A DNA stretch of 64,000 bases from Terrimonas_B sp041743125 (GTDB lineage Bacteria; Bacteroidota; Bacteroidia; Chitinophagales; Chitinophagaceae), in assembly GCA_041743125.1 (NCBI GenBank), contig JBGTNK010000195.1, positions 62,001-126,000 on the forward strand, given 5' to 3'. The notes below the pieces were generated by a model. That model worked only from the letters and a program-made list of their open reading frames with translations. It had not been told where the DNA came from and made no database searches. The translations under genes and the position numbers were made by a program. Positions 17,962 to 26,521 of the stretch are shown here, piece after piece (the first letter of the stretch is position 1; each line of letters opens with the position of its first letter).

Positions 17962-18828
17962 ATGAAAGTCGGTTTTGTTAATATATTCGGAAGGCCTAAT
18001 GCTGGTAAAAGTACCCTGCTTAATACCCTCATGGGAGAAAAGCTGGCCATTGTTTCGTCTAAAGTGCAAACTACCCGCCACCGCGTCAAAGCAATAATGA
18101 CAGAAAAAGACTACCAGATTATTTTTTCTGATACTCCGGGCATTATTGAACCTAAATATAAACTTCATGAAAAAATGATGAAGTCTGTAAAGGGTGCACT
18201 GGAAGATGCTGATATCGCTTTGTTGCTTGTTGATGTGAGTGAAGATTGGGAAGAATGCAATATTATTTTTGAGGCGCTGAATCTAAAGGTTCCGGCCCTT
18301 GTTGTAATTAATAAAATTGACCTGGCCAGCCAGGAAAAAATAAAAGAAGCAATTGCTTTTTTTGAAAGTAAAAAGTATTGCAGGAAAACTGTAACTATAA
18401 CTGCTACCAGCGGGATCAATTTAAAAGGGTTTTTGAAGCCGATATTAGAACTTTTACCAGAAGGCGAGCCCTTTTATACGGTTGATGATATAAGTGATTT
18501 ACCAACTAAATTTTTTGTCAGCGAGTTGATCAGGGAAAAAATTTATCAACTGGCACAGGATGAAATTCCGTATCATACTGCCGTATTAGTAAGGGAGTAT
18601 AAAGAAAAAACAACGCTGGTAAAAATAGTGGCTGATATCATCGTTCAGCGGGAAACTCAAAAAGCGATATTGATCGGGGAAAAAGGGAGTATGATCAAGA
18701 AATTGGGTACGCTGGCCAGGGCAGATATCGAATCATTTTTACAACAAAAAGTTTATCTCGAATTATTTGTAAAGGTGAAACCGAAATGGAGAGAAAGTGA
18801 TTTACACCTGAAAGAATATGGGTACTGA
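17962..18828 (+). CDS. era: GTPase Era, ribosome assembly
   Basis: A 288-residue GTPase that binds 16S rRNA and helps mature the small subunit. The G domain shows G1 GRPNAGKST (~10-18), G3 DTPGI (~58) and G4 NKID (~120). The C-terminal KH domain contains the ILIGEKGSMIKKLG loop (~232-245), the RNA-binding GxxG variant. The length is typical. It is followed after 91 nt by der, another ribosome-assembly GTPase, on the same strand. Confidence 0.97.
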   Translation: MKVGFVNIFGRPNAGKSTLLNTLMGEKLAIVSSKVQTTRHRVKAIMTEKDYQIIFSDTPGIIEPKYKLHEKMMKSVKGALEDADIALLLVDVSEDWEECNIIFEALNLKVPALVVINKIDLASQEKIKEAIAFFESKKYCRKTVTITATSGINLKGFLKPILELLPEGEPFYTVDDISDLPTKFFVSELIREKIYQLAQDEIPYHTAVLVREYKEKTTLVKIVADIIVQRETQKAILIGEKGSMIKKLGTLARADIESFLQQKVYLELFVKVKPKWRESDLHLKEYGY

Positions 18829-18919
18829 ACAGCATATCAGAACACATAACGCAGATGTATTTTTAATAATAATTAGTTTTTAGAATTTAAATTGTTCGCC
18901 TTTGCGGCGAATCCCGGAC

Positions 18920-20233
18920 ATGAGTTTTACAGTAGCAATAGTTGGAAGGCCCAATGTAGGTAAGAGCACTCTTTTTAATCGTTTGTTAGAGGAAAGGAAG
19001 GCCATAGTTGATGATGTCAGTGGGGTGACCCGCGACAGGCAATATGGTGTGAGCGACTGGAATGGAAAAAATTTTAATGTAATAGATACCGGTGGCTTTG
19101 TAGCTGGCAGCCAGGATATTTTTGAAAAAGAAATTGCCAAGCAGGTTATGATTGCAGTGGAGGAAGCCGATGCTATTATTTTCATTGTAGATGCGCATAC
19201 GGGAATGACCGAACTTGATGATTCAATGGCCCAGGTATTACGACGTGGCCAAAAGCCGGTTTTTTTGACAGTAAACAAGGTTGATAATAATGAGCGGCTA
19301 ATGGAAGCGTCTGAATTTTACAGCCTCGGATTTGAGAATATTTTTTTTATTGCCGCAGCCAGTGGCAGCGGTACAGGAGAGTTGCTGGATGCTATCACCG
19401 AGTTGATACCCCCTTCCCCTGATGAAGATTCCGAAGCAGAATCCGCTATTCCAAAATTTGCAATTATCGGGCAGCCCAACGTTGGAAAGTCTTCTTTATT
19501 GAATGCGCTGGTAGGACAGGAGCGTACCATCGTCAGCGAAATTGCAGGTACCACCCGCGATACTATACACACCCATTACAATTTATTTCAAAAGGAATTT
19601 GTGCTGATCGATACCGCGGGTATCCGCCGTAAAGCTAAAGTACATGAAGACCTTGAGTTTTATTCGGTCATTCGGGCTATTAAAGCTTTAGATGAAGCCG
19701 ATGTCTGTATGCTGGTACTGGATGCGGAAAAAGGCATTGCTGCACAAGACCTGAATATATTCAGCCTGGCTGCAAGAAAAGGAAAAGGTATTGTGGTATT
19801 GGTAAACAAGTGGGATTTGGTGGCCAAAGAAACTAATACAGCCAAACAATATGAAGCTGAATTGAAAAAGAGGTTGGCGCCATTTAATGATGTTCCTATC
19901 CTTTTTATTTCCGCTAAGGAAAAAACCCGCATATTTAAGGCCATTGAAGAAACATTGGATGTGTATGAAAAACGTAAGCGGAAAGTGCCTACCTCCGAAT
20001 TGAATAACGTGATGTTAAAGGCGATGGCAACCTATCATGCGCCTGTTGTAAGAGGTCATTCTATTAAGATAAAGTTTGTAACTCAATTACCTACAGTAGT
20101 TCCTTCATTTGCATTCTTCTGTAATTTTCCGGATGACATCAAAACGCCATATCAAAATTACCTGGAGAACCAACTTCGCCAGCATTTCGATTTAAGCGGA
20201 GTCCCGGTCCGATTATTTTTCAGAAAAAAATAA
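18920..20233 (+). CDS. der: GTPase Der (EngA), ribosome assembly
   Basis: Der has two tandem G domains and acts in 50S subunit assembly. Domain 1 has GRPNVGKST (~8-16), DTGG and NKVD; domain 2 has GQPNVGKSS (~182), DTAGIRRKAKV and NKWD; the C-terminal KH-like domain follows to residue 437. I start it at ATG 18920 (MSFTVAIVGRPN); the TTG at 18902 would add six residues with no support. It converges on the DUF4954 gene with only 4 nt between the stop codons and no terminator hairpin between them. Confidence 0.97.
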   Translation: MSFTVAIVGRPNVGKSTLFNRLLEERKAIVDDVSGVTRDRQYGVSDWNGKNFNVIDTGGFVAGSQDIFEKEIAKQVMIAVEEADAIIFIVDAHTGMTELDDSMAQVLRRGQKPVFLTVNKVDNNERLMEASEFYSLGFENIFFIAAASGSGTGELLDAITELIPPSPDEDSEAESAIPKFAIIGQPNVGKSSLLNALVGQERTIVSEIAGTTRDTIHTHYNLFQKEFVLIDTAGIRRKAKVHEDLEFYSVIRAIKALDEADVCMLVLDAEKGIAAQDLNIFSLAARKGKGIVVLVNKWDLVAKETNTAKQYEAELKKRLAPFNDVPILFISAKEKTRIFKAIEETLDVYEKRKRKVPTSELNNVMLKAMATYHAPVVRGHSIKIKFVTQLPTVVPSFAFFCNFPDDIKTPYQNYLENQLRQHFDLSGVPVRLFFRKK

Positions 20234-20237
20234 GACA

Positions 20238-22466
20238 TTAGGAATTGGTCAGTTGCGGAGCAGTTTCAAGACTAAACTCAACAGTAATCTTTTTTACCAG
20301 TTTTTTAAACTGTATTAGTTCTTCCTGCTGTTGTTTTATGAATTCATTGTCTTTTAATTTTCCAATTACCTTTTCCATTTCTTTTTGAGATTCATATACC
20401 ATCTGCCGAAAAGGGCTTGCATAGTCTTTTGCCCTGGACTCATATATTCCCTTTACCATCCATTCTTTGGTGGCTTCCGCCTGTCGTAATAATTTAAGAA
20501 ATATTTTCTTTGTAAAGGTTGATTGCGTAAGTTGAAGTATTTCCAGCATAGAGGCAAAGGCATGTTGTCTTTTATGCAAATAATATAAATCGCTGTATTC
20601 TTTATAAAAACCGTGCACGTCATCCCAACTGTTCGCTTTACCTGTATGAATATTCTTTATCAATTTATTAATGGCAGGCAATGGAATTAATTGCCCGCCA
20701 ATGTTGGCCCATTCACTCCTAGTTGGATTACCCATTGTTTTAATGAGTTTTTCCAGGGAGTCTGTTTTTTCAGTTTTAATGGCTTCCAACATTTGGGTCA
20801 CCCCATGGTAAGTGATCAGCTCTTTAAATAAATGATAGGCTTCCGTTACTTTAATCAATTGTACTTTGCGTGCAGAATTTTCTATTCCGCCAGCGAGAAT
20901 TTCTTTATCTGCCAGGATTGTCCTTTGCTCCAGCAATGATGTACCCAGATTTAAAATTTGTTCCTCACTTAATTTTTTTCCATTCATTTTTTGGTGGCTT
21001 TCGCCCACTGATTTTTTCAACAATTCAAGCCCATTAAAGATTTCATTGATGCTATCCGGAGCAAGAAAATCGTACTCCAGGGTTTGGTTTTTAAATTGTC
21101 TTTTATCCCTGCTTTCGTATTTAGCGGAATTGCGGGCCAATGCATACATGTTGTATAAAAACCAATAACCCGGCATTATCACTAGTTTATCGTTGCTAAC
21201 GTCGTTACTTACTAATGAAAAGGGTAAAGTGATATTTAATTCAGCGGGAAAATCGCCCTTGGCTATCAAAGTATAGGAAGCAAATTTTGAGTTGTGCTTA
21301 AGACTAACACAGAGTCCCGGCCAGAAACCTCGTCCGGCTATTATCTCACCGTCTGCTCCCCTGGAATTATGATTCGATCCTATAGTGGCTCCTGCCGCCA
21401 TATTTGTCTGGCCTTTTAATACGGAGGCGCATAGAAAAGAATTATTATGGTGCTGTTCATGGGCAGGAAAAAGTAATGAATTCAACACTTCGCAACAGGA
21501 AATGGTTGAATTATCCCCGAGAAATGAATTAATAAGGCGGGCTCCATATTTCAATTGAGAATGGGATGCCAGTATAAAACGCACCGCTTTGGCCCCATAA
21601 AATGCCTTGCAGCCAAATCCAATTATTCCGTTTACCATTTCACATCCTTCACCTATTTGCGTAGGAGAATCGGCCGATGAATTGATAGTGAGATTTTTTA
21701 ATTTGTTTGCACCCTTGATATAGGCATCGCTGCCAATCATGGTATCTTTTATAATCCGGCAATTTTTTATAACAGTTCTATCCCCAATCATGCCATAATA
21801 ACCCCGCCGGTTATCAAATTTCGTGTCGGTAAATTCTTTAAACTTTTGCATCATTACTTCATCACCCCTGTATCGGGTCCATAACCAGGCATCCCCGGTT
21901 TGCATTCCATCAAAAGGAATCACCCGGCGACCCGCATTCTCGTTGCATAGTTCCATCCAGATTCGTATTGATTCAGGTTCTCCTTTCTTTAAAATACCAT
22001 TTCCGAATTTGCTATGATTTGATACTTCCAGTTCATTTATATTGACAAGGATTACTTCATTGCCAATAATGTAATGACTTAAATAATTTACGTTATTGAC
22101 TACAACATTATCACCCAGGTCGCAACTGATGATGGAACTGTTGTATAATCCAACAGGTAAACGGATGTCATGAAATTCAAGATAAAAAGGTTCTAGTTTC
22201 CCGATTCGGACTAAACCAAAAAACCGGCACTGTTGCACCAGTGAAGAATCAAAGCCGTCAGCAACCAAAACTTTGGTCCAGTTGTCCGAGGTATTGCCAT
22301 AGGCAATTAGCTCTTTTATTTCTTTAGTAGTCAATGACCGGTAACGATCCGAATTTGGATTTTGTATAAAACGAACATAATTTTCATCCTTTCCTTTTGG
22401 AATATGCGGGGCATCGATAAAGTTATATCCTAAAGCGTTGATGAGCGTTTTTTTGATCTGGTTCAT
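20238..22466 (-). CDS. DUF4954 family protein with left-handed beta-helix
   Basis: A 742-residue cytoplasmic protein matching the DUF4954 family, which is largely restricted to Bacteroidota and spirochaetes. The middle third (about 95-420) is a hexapeptide-repeat-like left-handed beta-helix, with runs such as NSSIISCDLGDNVVVNNVNY and GIIGFGCKAFYGAKAVRFIL, the fold used by sugar acyltransferases and nucleotidyltransferases. The C-terminal third is helical and charged. No catalytic residue can be named. It lies directly upstream of glmS's 3' end on the same strand (71 nt), which hints at amino-sugar metabolism but does not prove it. Confidence 0.75.
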   Translation of the reverse strand: MNQIKKTLINALGYNFIDAPHIPKGKDENYVRFIQNPNSDRYRSLTTKEIKELIAYGNTSDNWTKVLVADGFDSSLVQQCRFFGLVRIGKLEPFYLEFHDIRLPVGLYNSSIISCDLGDNVVVNNVNYLSHYIIGNEVILVNINELEVSNHSKFGNGILKKGEPESIRIWMELCNENAGRRVIPFDGMQTGDAWLWTRYRGDEVMMQKFKEFTDTKFDNRRGYYGMIGDRTVIKNCRIIKDTMIGSDAYIKGANKLKNLTINSSADSPTQIGEGCEMVNGIIGFGCKAFYGAKAVRFILASHSQLKYGARLINSFLGDNSTISCCEVLNSLLFPAHEQHHNNSFLCASVLKGQTNMAAGATIGSNHNSRGADGEIIAGRGFWPGLCVSLKHNSKFASYTLIAKGDFPAELNITLPFSLVSNDVSNDKLVIMPGYWFLYNMYALARNSAKYESRDKRQFKNQTLEYDFLAPDSINEIFNGLELLKKSVGESHQKMNGKKLSEEQILNLGTSLLEQRTILADKEILAGGIENSARKVQLIKVTEAYHLFKELITYHGVTQMLEAIKTEKTDSLEKLIKTMGNPTRSEWANIGGQLIPLPAINKLIKNIHTGKANSWDDVHGFYKEYSDLYYLHKRQHAFASMLEILQLTQSTFTKKIFLKLLRQAEATKEWMVKGIYESRAKDYASPFRQMVYESQKEMEKVIGKLKDNEFIKQQQEELIQFKKLVKKITVEFSLETAPQLTNS

Positions 22467-22537
22467 CGTGATGGTTATTGGTTTGATATTTCTGTGAAGA
22501 AACAGTTACCGGGTTGCCTGGTGGCTCGAACTGAAAA

Positions 22538-24376
22538 TTATTCTACCGTCACACTCTTAGCCAGGTTTCTAGGCTTATCAACATCACAACCTTTGGCTAC
22601 CCCGATATAATAGGCCAGTAATTGAAGCGGTATTACACTTAGCATAGGCGCTAAAATTTCATCCGCCGCAGGAACAATCATTACATCATCTGAAAGTTGG
22701 GTTGAATGCTCATCCCCTTCCGTAATAACAGAAATAACTTTTCCTTTCCGGGCCTTTATTTCCTGCATATTGCTTACTACTTTTTCATGATAAGAATCAC
22801 GGGTAGCAACAAAAACAACAGGAAGGGTTTCATCTACAAGGGCTATAGGGCCGTGTTTCATTTCAGCTGCGGGATATCCTTCGGCATGTATGTATGATAT
22901 CTCTTTTAATTTCAAAGCTCCTTCCAGGGCCACCGGAAAATTGTATCCCCGGCCGAGGTAAAGAAAATCTCGGGCATCCTTATATTTTTCCGCCAGTGCT
23001 TTTATGTGCTCACTGCTTTTAAGAACCACCGCACATTTTTCAGGGATCTCGTTCAGCTCATTTAAGAGGTGTAAATATCTTTCTTGCGAAATTGAGGATT
23101 TCAGATGAGCGATCTTTAAGGCGATCATAGTGAGCACGGCGAGTTGCCCGGTAAAGGCTTTAGTGCTGGCCACGCCGATTTCTGGGCCCGCATGCGTATA
23201 GGCACCACCATGTGAAAGTCGGGCAATGGAAGAACCTACCACATTCACTACGCCCAGTATTATGGCTCCCTGGGCTTTCGCTGTTTCTATTGCCACAAGT
23301 GTATCTGCTGTCTCTCCACTTTGTGAAATAGCAATGATCACATCGCCTTCTTCAATAACAGGATTCCGGTAACGAAACTCAGATGCATATTCTACCTCAA
23401 CATTAATGCGACAAAGTTCTTCAAAAATATATTCCGCTACCAGGCCGGCATGCCAGCTGGTACCACAGGCAATCATAACAATTCTTTTGGCCTTTATGAT
23501 TTGCTCGGCATATTGCTGTATGCCACTCATTTTGATCATTCCTCCTTCGGCATCCAGCCGGCCACGAAGACAATCATAAATAGTTTGAGGCTGCTCAAAA
23601 ATTTCTTTTAACATGAAATGATCATATCCGCCCTTTTCGATTGCCGCCAGTTCCAGGTCCAGCTTTTGCACATAAGGTGTTATTTTTTCATTTCCCAGGT
23701 TCTTTAAAATAAGTTCATCTGGTTTTATAATGGCCAGTTCATAATCGTTGACATAAACTACTTCCTTGGTGTATTCCAGCATGGGTGATGCATCTGAGCC
23801 CAAAAAATGTTCTCCTTTGCCAATGCCAATAACCAGGGGACTGCCTTTCCTGGCCGCAATAATTGTTAAAGGATCCTCTTCATCCATCAATAAAATAACA
23901 TAGGCACCTACCACTCTTTTTAATGCTATCCGTACCGCTTCTTCCAACGAACAATTATTGTTGGTCTTAATTTCCTCAATAAAATTTAATAGTACTTCGG
24001 TATCTGTATCACTTTTGAACGTATATCCTTTTGCAACCAACTCATTTTTCAGCGGGGCATAGTTTTCAATGATACCATTATGTATCATGGCCAGTTTGCC
24101 ACTTTTGGATTGATGCGGATGGGCATTGCGGTCACTGGGTTCACCATGTGTGGCCCAACGGGTGTGCCCGATACCTGAATTGGCATGAAGATTTGTACCT
24201 ACAATGGAATCTTCTAATTCAGCTACTTTTCCTTTCTTTTTAAAGACTTTAAGATCCTTTCCATCATTCAGAGCGACGCCAGTACTGTCATATCCGCGGT
24301 ATTCAAGTCGTTTCAAACCTTTAATGATGACGGGGTATGCTTCCCTGGGTCCGGTATATCCAACAATTCCACACAT
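22538..24376 (-). CDS. glmS: Glutamine--fructose-6-phosphate aminotransferase
   Basis: A 612-residue enzyme making glucosamine-6-phosphate, the entry to peptidoglycan and LPS amino sugars. The N-terminal glutaminase has the Cys2 nucleophile (MCGIVGYTG) and HTRWATHG; two SIS isomerase domains follow (CGTSWHAG about 300, and LGRGYNFPVALEGALKLKE about 475), ending in the conserved PRNLAKSVTVE. The length is standard. There is no glmS ribozyme upstream; the 173-nt gap to mgtE shows nothing. It may be co-transcribed with the DUF4954 gene downstream. Confidence 0.97.
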   Translation of the reverse strand: MCGIVGYTGPREAYPVIIKGLKRLEYRGYDSTGVALNDGKDLKVFKKKGKVAELEDSIVGTNLHANSGIGHTRWATHGEPSDRNAHPHQSKSGKLAMIHNGIIENYAPLKNELVAKGYTFKSDTDTEVLLNFIEEIKTNNNCSLEEAVRIALKRVVGAYVILLMDEEDPLTIIAARKGSPLVIGIGKGEHFLGSDASPMLEYTKEVVYVNDYELAIIKPDELILKNLGNEKITPYVQKLDLELAAIEKGGYDHFMLKEIFEQPQTIYDCLRGRLDAEGGMIKMSGIQQYAEQIIKAKRIVMIACGTSWHAGLVAEYIFEELCRINVEVEYASEFRYRNPVIEEGDVIIAISQSGETADTLVAIETAKAQGAIILGVVNVVGSSIARLSHGGAYTHAGPEIGVASTKAFTGQLAVLTMIALKIAHLKSSISQERYLHLLNELNEIPEKCAVVLKSSEHIKALAEKYKDARDFLYLGRGYNFPVALEGALKLKEISYIHAEGYPAAEMKHGPIALVDETLPVVFVATRDSYHEKVVSNMQEIKARKGKVISVITEGDEHSTQLSDDVMIVPAADEILAPMLSVIPLQLLAYYIGVAKGCDVDKPRNLAKSVTVE

Positions 24377-24549
24377 ATTTTTAAGAAATTTTTAGAGGTA
24401 AAGATAGAGATATATTTAAGTTGTGCAAACGGTTGAGGAACCCGGACCAGGATATTACCTGTTGACGGATAATAAGTAATGAGAATCCCAATATGGTTGA
24501 ATCAAATTATTTGGTGGAATAAAATTTTTCTTATCCGGTGTTTTACTTT

Positions 24550-25941
24550 TTATAAAAGCGATCCTCTTAACATCAATAATGCTACAGAAAAATAAATCAG
24601 CAGTCCGGTTACGTCAACCAGGGTAGCAACAAAAGGAGTAGATGAAGCGGCAGGATCTGCTCCCAGTTTTTTTAAAATAAGGGGGAGCATGGATCCCATT
24701 AACGATCCCCAAAGCACAATACCCATCAGTGAAAGGCCAACCGTAAAAGCAATGCGCAGGTGGTACACTCCAAAAGTAGAAGGGGAGAACAGGTCCCATA
24801 ATGAAATAACTGATATGCCCAACATGCATAGCGTAAGACCTAACAATAATCCGGATAAAATTTCCCGGCGCATGATCTTCCACCAGTCGGCAATAGTAAC
24901 CTCACTTAATGCCATGGCCTGAATGATCAACGTGGAAGCCTGCGAGCCACTGTTGCCACCACTTGAAATAATCAACGGAATAAACGTTGCCAGAATCACC
25001 ACTTTGGCGATCTCTGCCTGGAAATGCTGCATGGCGGTAATGGTGATCAATTCACCAAAAAAAAGGATAATCAACCAAACTACCCTTTTCTTATAAAGAC
25101 GGAAAAGTGGCATTTCAATATAGGGCTCTTCCAGGGCCGATGTACCTCCCATCATTTGCATATCCTCGCTGAATTCTTCTTCCGCTACCCAAAGAATATC
25201 ATCAATGGTTACGATTCCTAATAATTTATTGTTGTTGCTGACAACAGGAAGGGCCACCCGGTTATTCATCTTAAAAACTTCGCTGGCGGTTTCCTGGTCA
25301 TCATAGGCATGCAGCGATACCACCCGGCCATCCATCAGGTCCGATACTTTTTTATCCGGTGTATTTAAAATAAAATCCCGGATGCGGATATCATCCAGCA
25401 AATCTCCTTTTTCATTGATGACATAAATTACATTGATGGTCTCACTATCCTTTCCATACTTGCGAATGGTAGCAAACACTTCTTCAATGGTATTGTAAGG
25501 ATAAACATAAACATAATCAGGAGTCATCAACCGGCCAATGCTATTTTCCGGGTATCCTAATAAGGAGAGAGTGATCTTTCGTTCTTCCGGGTCAAGTAAT
25601 TTGATCAGTTCCCTTACTGCATTGCTGGGCAATTCTTCCAGGTAATCGGTACGGTCATCCGCCGGTAATTCATTTAACAAAGAGGCAATGGTATTTGGCG
25701 GCAGTGTTTGGATTATGCTTTGTTGGGTAGGAAATTCCAGGATCTTAAAGACACTGGCTGCCCGGTGTACGGACATATTGGCAATGATCTGACTTTCATA
25801 ATCCGGAAATTCATATACCAGGTCCACCACATCGCTGATTTTCTGATCATTCAAAAAGTCACGGATCTGCAATTTATCTTCTGTTTGAATAATGGTTTCA
25901 AACTGTTCCTGCAAAGAAGGTTGTTCCAGTTCTATTGACAT
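24550..25941 (-). CDS. mgtE: Magnesium transporter MgtE
   Basis: A protein of about 463 residues from ATG 25941 (MSIELEQPSLQEQ); the longer frame to 26049 adds a poor sequence. Order: an N-terminal helical superhelical domain (LLNELPADDRTDYLEELP, ~90-110), two CBS domains that sense cytosolic Mg (~130-250, including LMTPDYVYVYP and VVSNNNKLLGIVTIDDILWV), a connecting helix, then five membrane helices with the selectivity segment SSGGNSGSQASTL. Mg-dependent gating through the CBS domains is established for the family. It is divergent from the SET-domain gene. Confidence 0.95.
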   Translation of the reverse strand: MSIELEQPSLQEQFETIIQTEDKLQIRDFLNDQKISDVVDLVYEFPDYESQIIANMSVHRAASVFKILEFPTQQSIIQTLPPNTIASLLNELPADDRTDYLEELPSNAVRELIKLLDPEERKITLSLLGYPENSIGRLMTPDYVYVYPYNTIEEVFATIRKYGKDSETINVIYVINEKGDLLDDIRIRDFILNTPDKKVSDLMDGRVVSLHAYDDQETASEVFKMNNRVALPVVSNNNKLLGIVTIDDILWVAEEEFSEDMQMMGGTSALEEPYIEMPLFRLYKKRVVWLIILFFGELITITAMQHFQAEIAKVVILATFIPLIISSGGNSGSQASTLIIQAMALSEVTIADWWKIMRREILSGLLLGLTLCMLGISVISLWDLFSPSTFGVYHLRIAFTVGLSLMGIVLWGSLMGSMLPLILKKLGADPAASSTPFVATLVDVTGLLIYFSVALLMLRGSLL

Positions 25942-26053
25942 GAGGCAAATGTACGATACATGGTTTAGGGTGTATACGGGACGATTTAAAAACAACACAA
26001 TGTCTAAAAAATGCGATTTTCGCAGCTCATAAATCAATTTTATTTTCAATACA

Positions 26054-26434
26054 ATGGTTCAGCCATTTTTATTTGTTGCCCCTGCAGAAGGATCAGGCCG
26101 CGGTGTATTTACTTCTTCTGATATTGATGCCGGTACTGCAGTTGAAATTTCTCCAGTAATAGTAATGACAGGAGAAGAAAGACAACTATTAGATAAGACC
26201 TTATTACATGATTATATATTTGAATGGGGTGCAGGTACTCAATGTTGTATGGCCTTAGGTTATGTGCCTTTGTATAATCATTCTTATCAGAGCAATTGCG
26301 AATATGAGATGGATTATGCCAATGAACTGATTAGTATTAAAACAGTAAGGTTTATAAAGAAGGGGGAAGAATTATGCATTAATTATAATGGCAACTGGAA
26401 TGACGGGAAGAAAGTTTGGTTTGAAGCGAAATAA
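26054..26434 (+). CDS. SET-domain protein
   Basis: A 126-residue protein that is nothing but a SET domain, the fold of protein lysine methyltransferases. It shows the opening GSGRGVFTSSDIDAGTAVE, the core PLYNHSYQSNCEY (NHS motif, ~72-84) and the C-terminal GEELCINYNGN (~106-116, with the catalytic Tyr). Cofactor would be S-adenosylmethionine. Post-SET cysteines are absent. In bacteria such minimal SET proteins are of uncertain substrate. It is a single gene, divergent from mgtE, with 112 nt between the starts. Confidence 0.85.
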   Translation: MVQPFLFVAPAEGSGRGVFTSSDIDAGTAVEISPVIVMTGEERQLLDKTLLHDYIFEWGAGTQCCMALGYVPLYNHSYQSNCEYEMDYANELISIKTVRFIKKGEELCINYNGNWNDGKKVWFEAK

Positions 26435-26521
26435 TAGGGTTGTTGAAAAACTGTTACCGGTATACCTGAATAGCTGACCCGCAGATCATATCTGATAGAA
26501 TTTTTGTATAGCAAGATTTTT

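Noticed and set aside
24377..24549. glmS ribozyme
   Set aside because: No ribozyme core is visible near glmS, and this class is known from other phyla.
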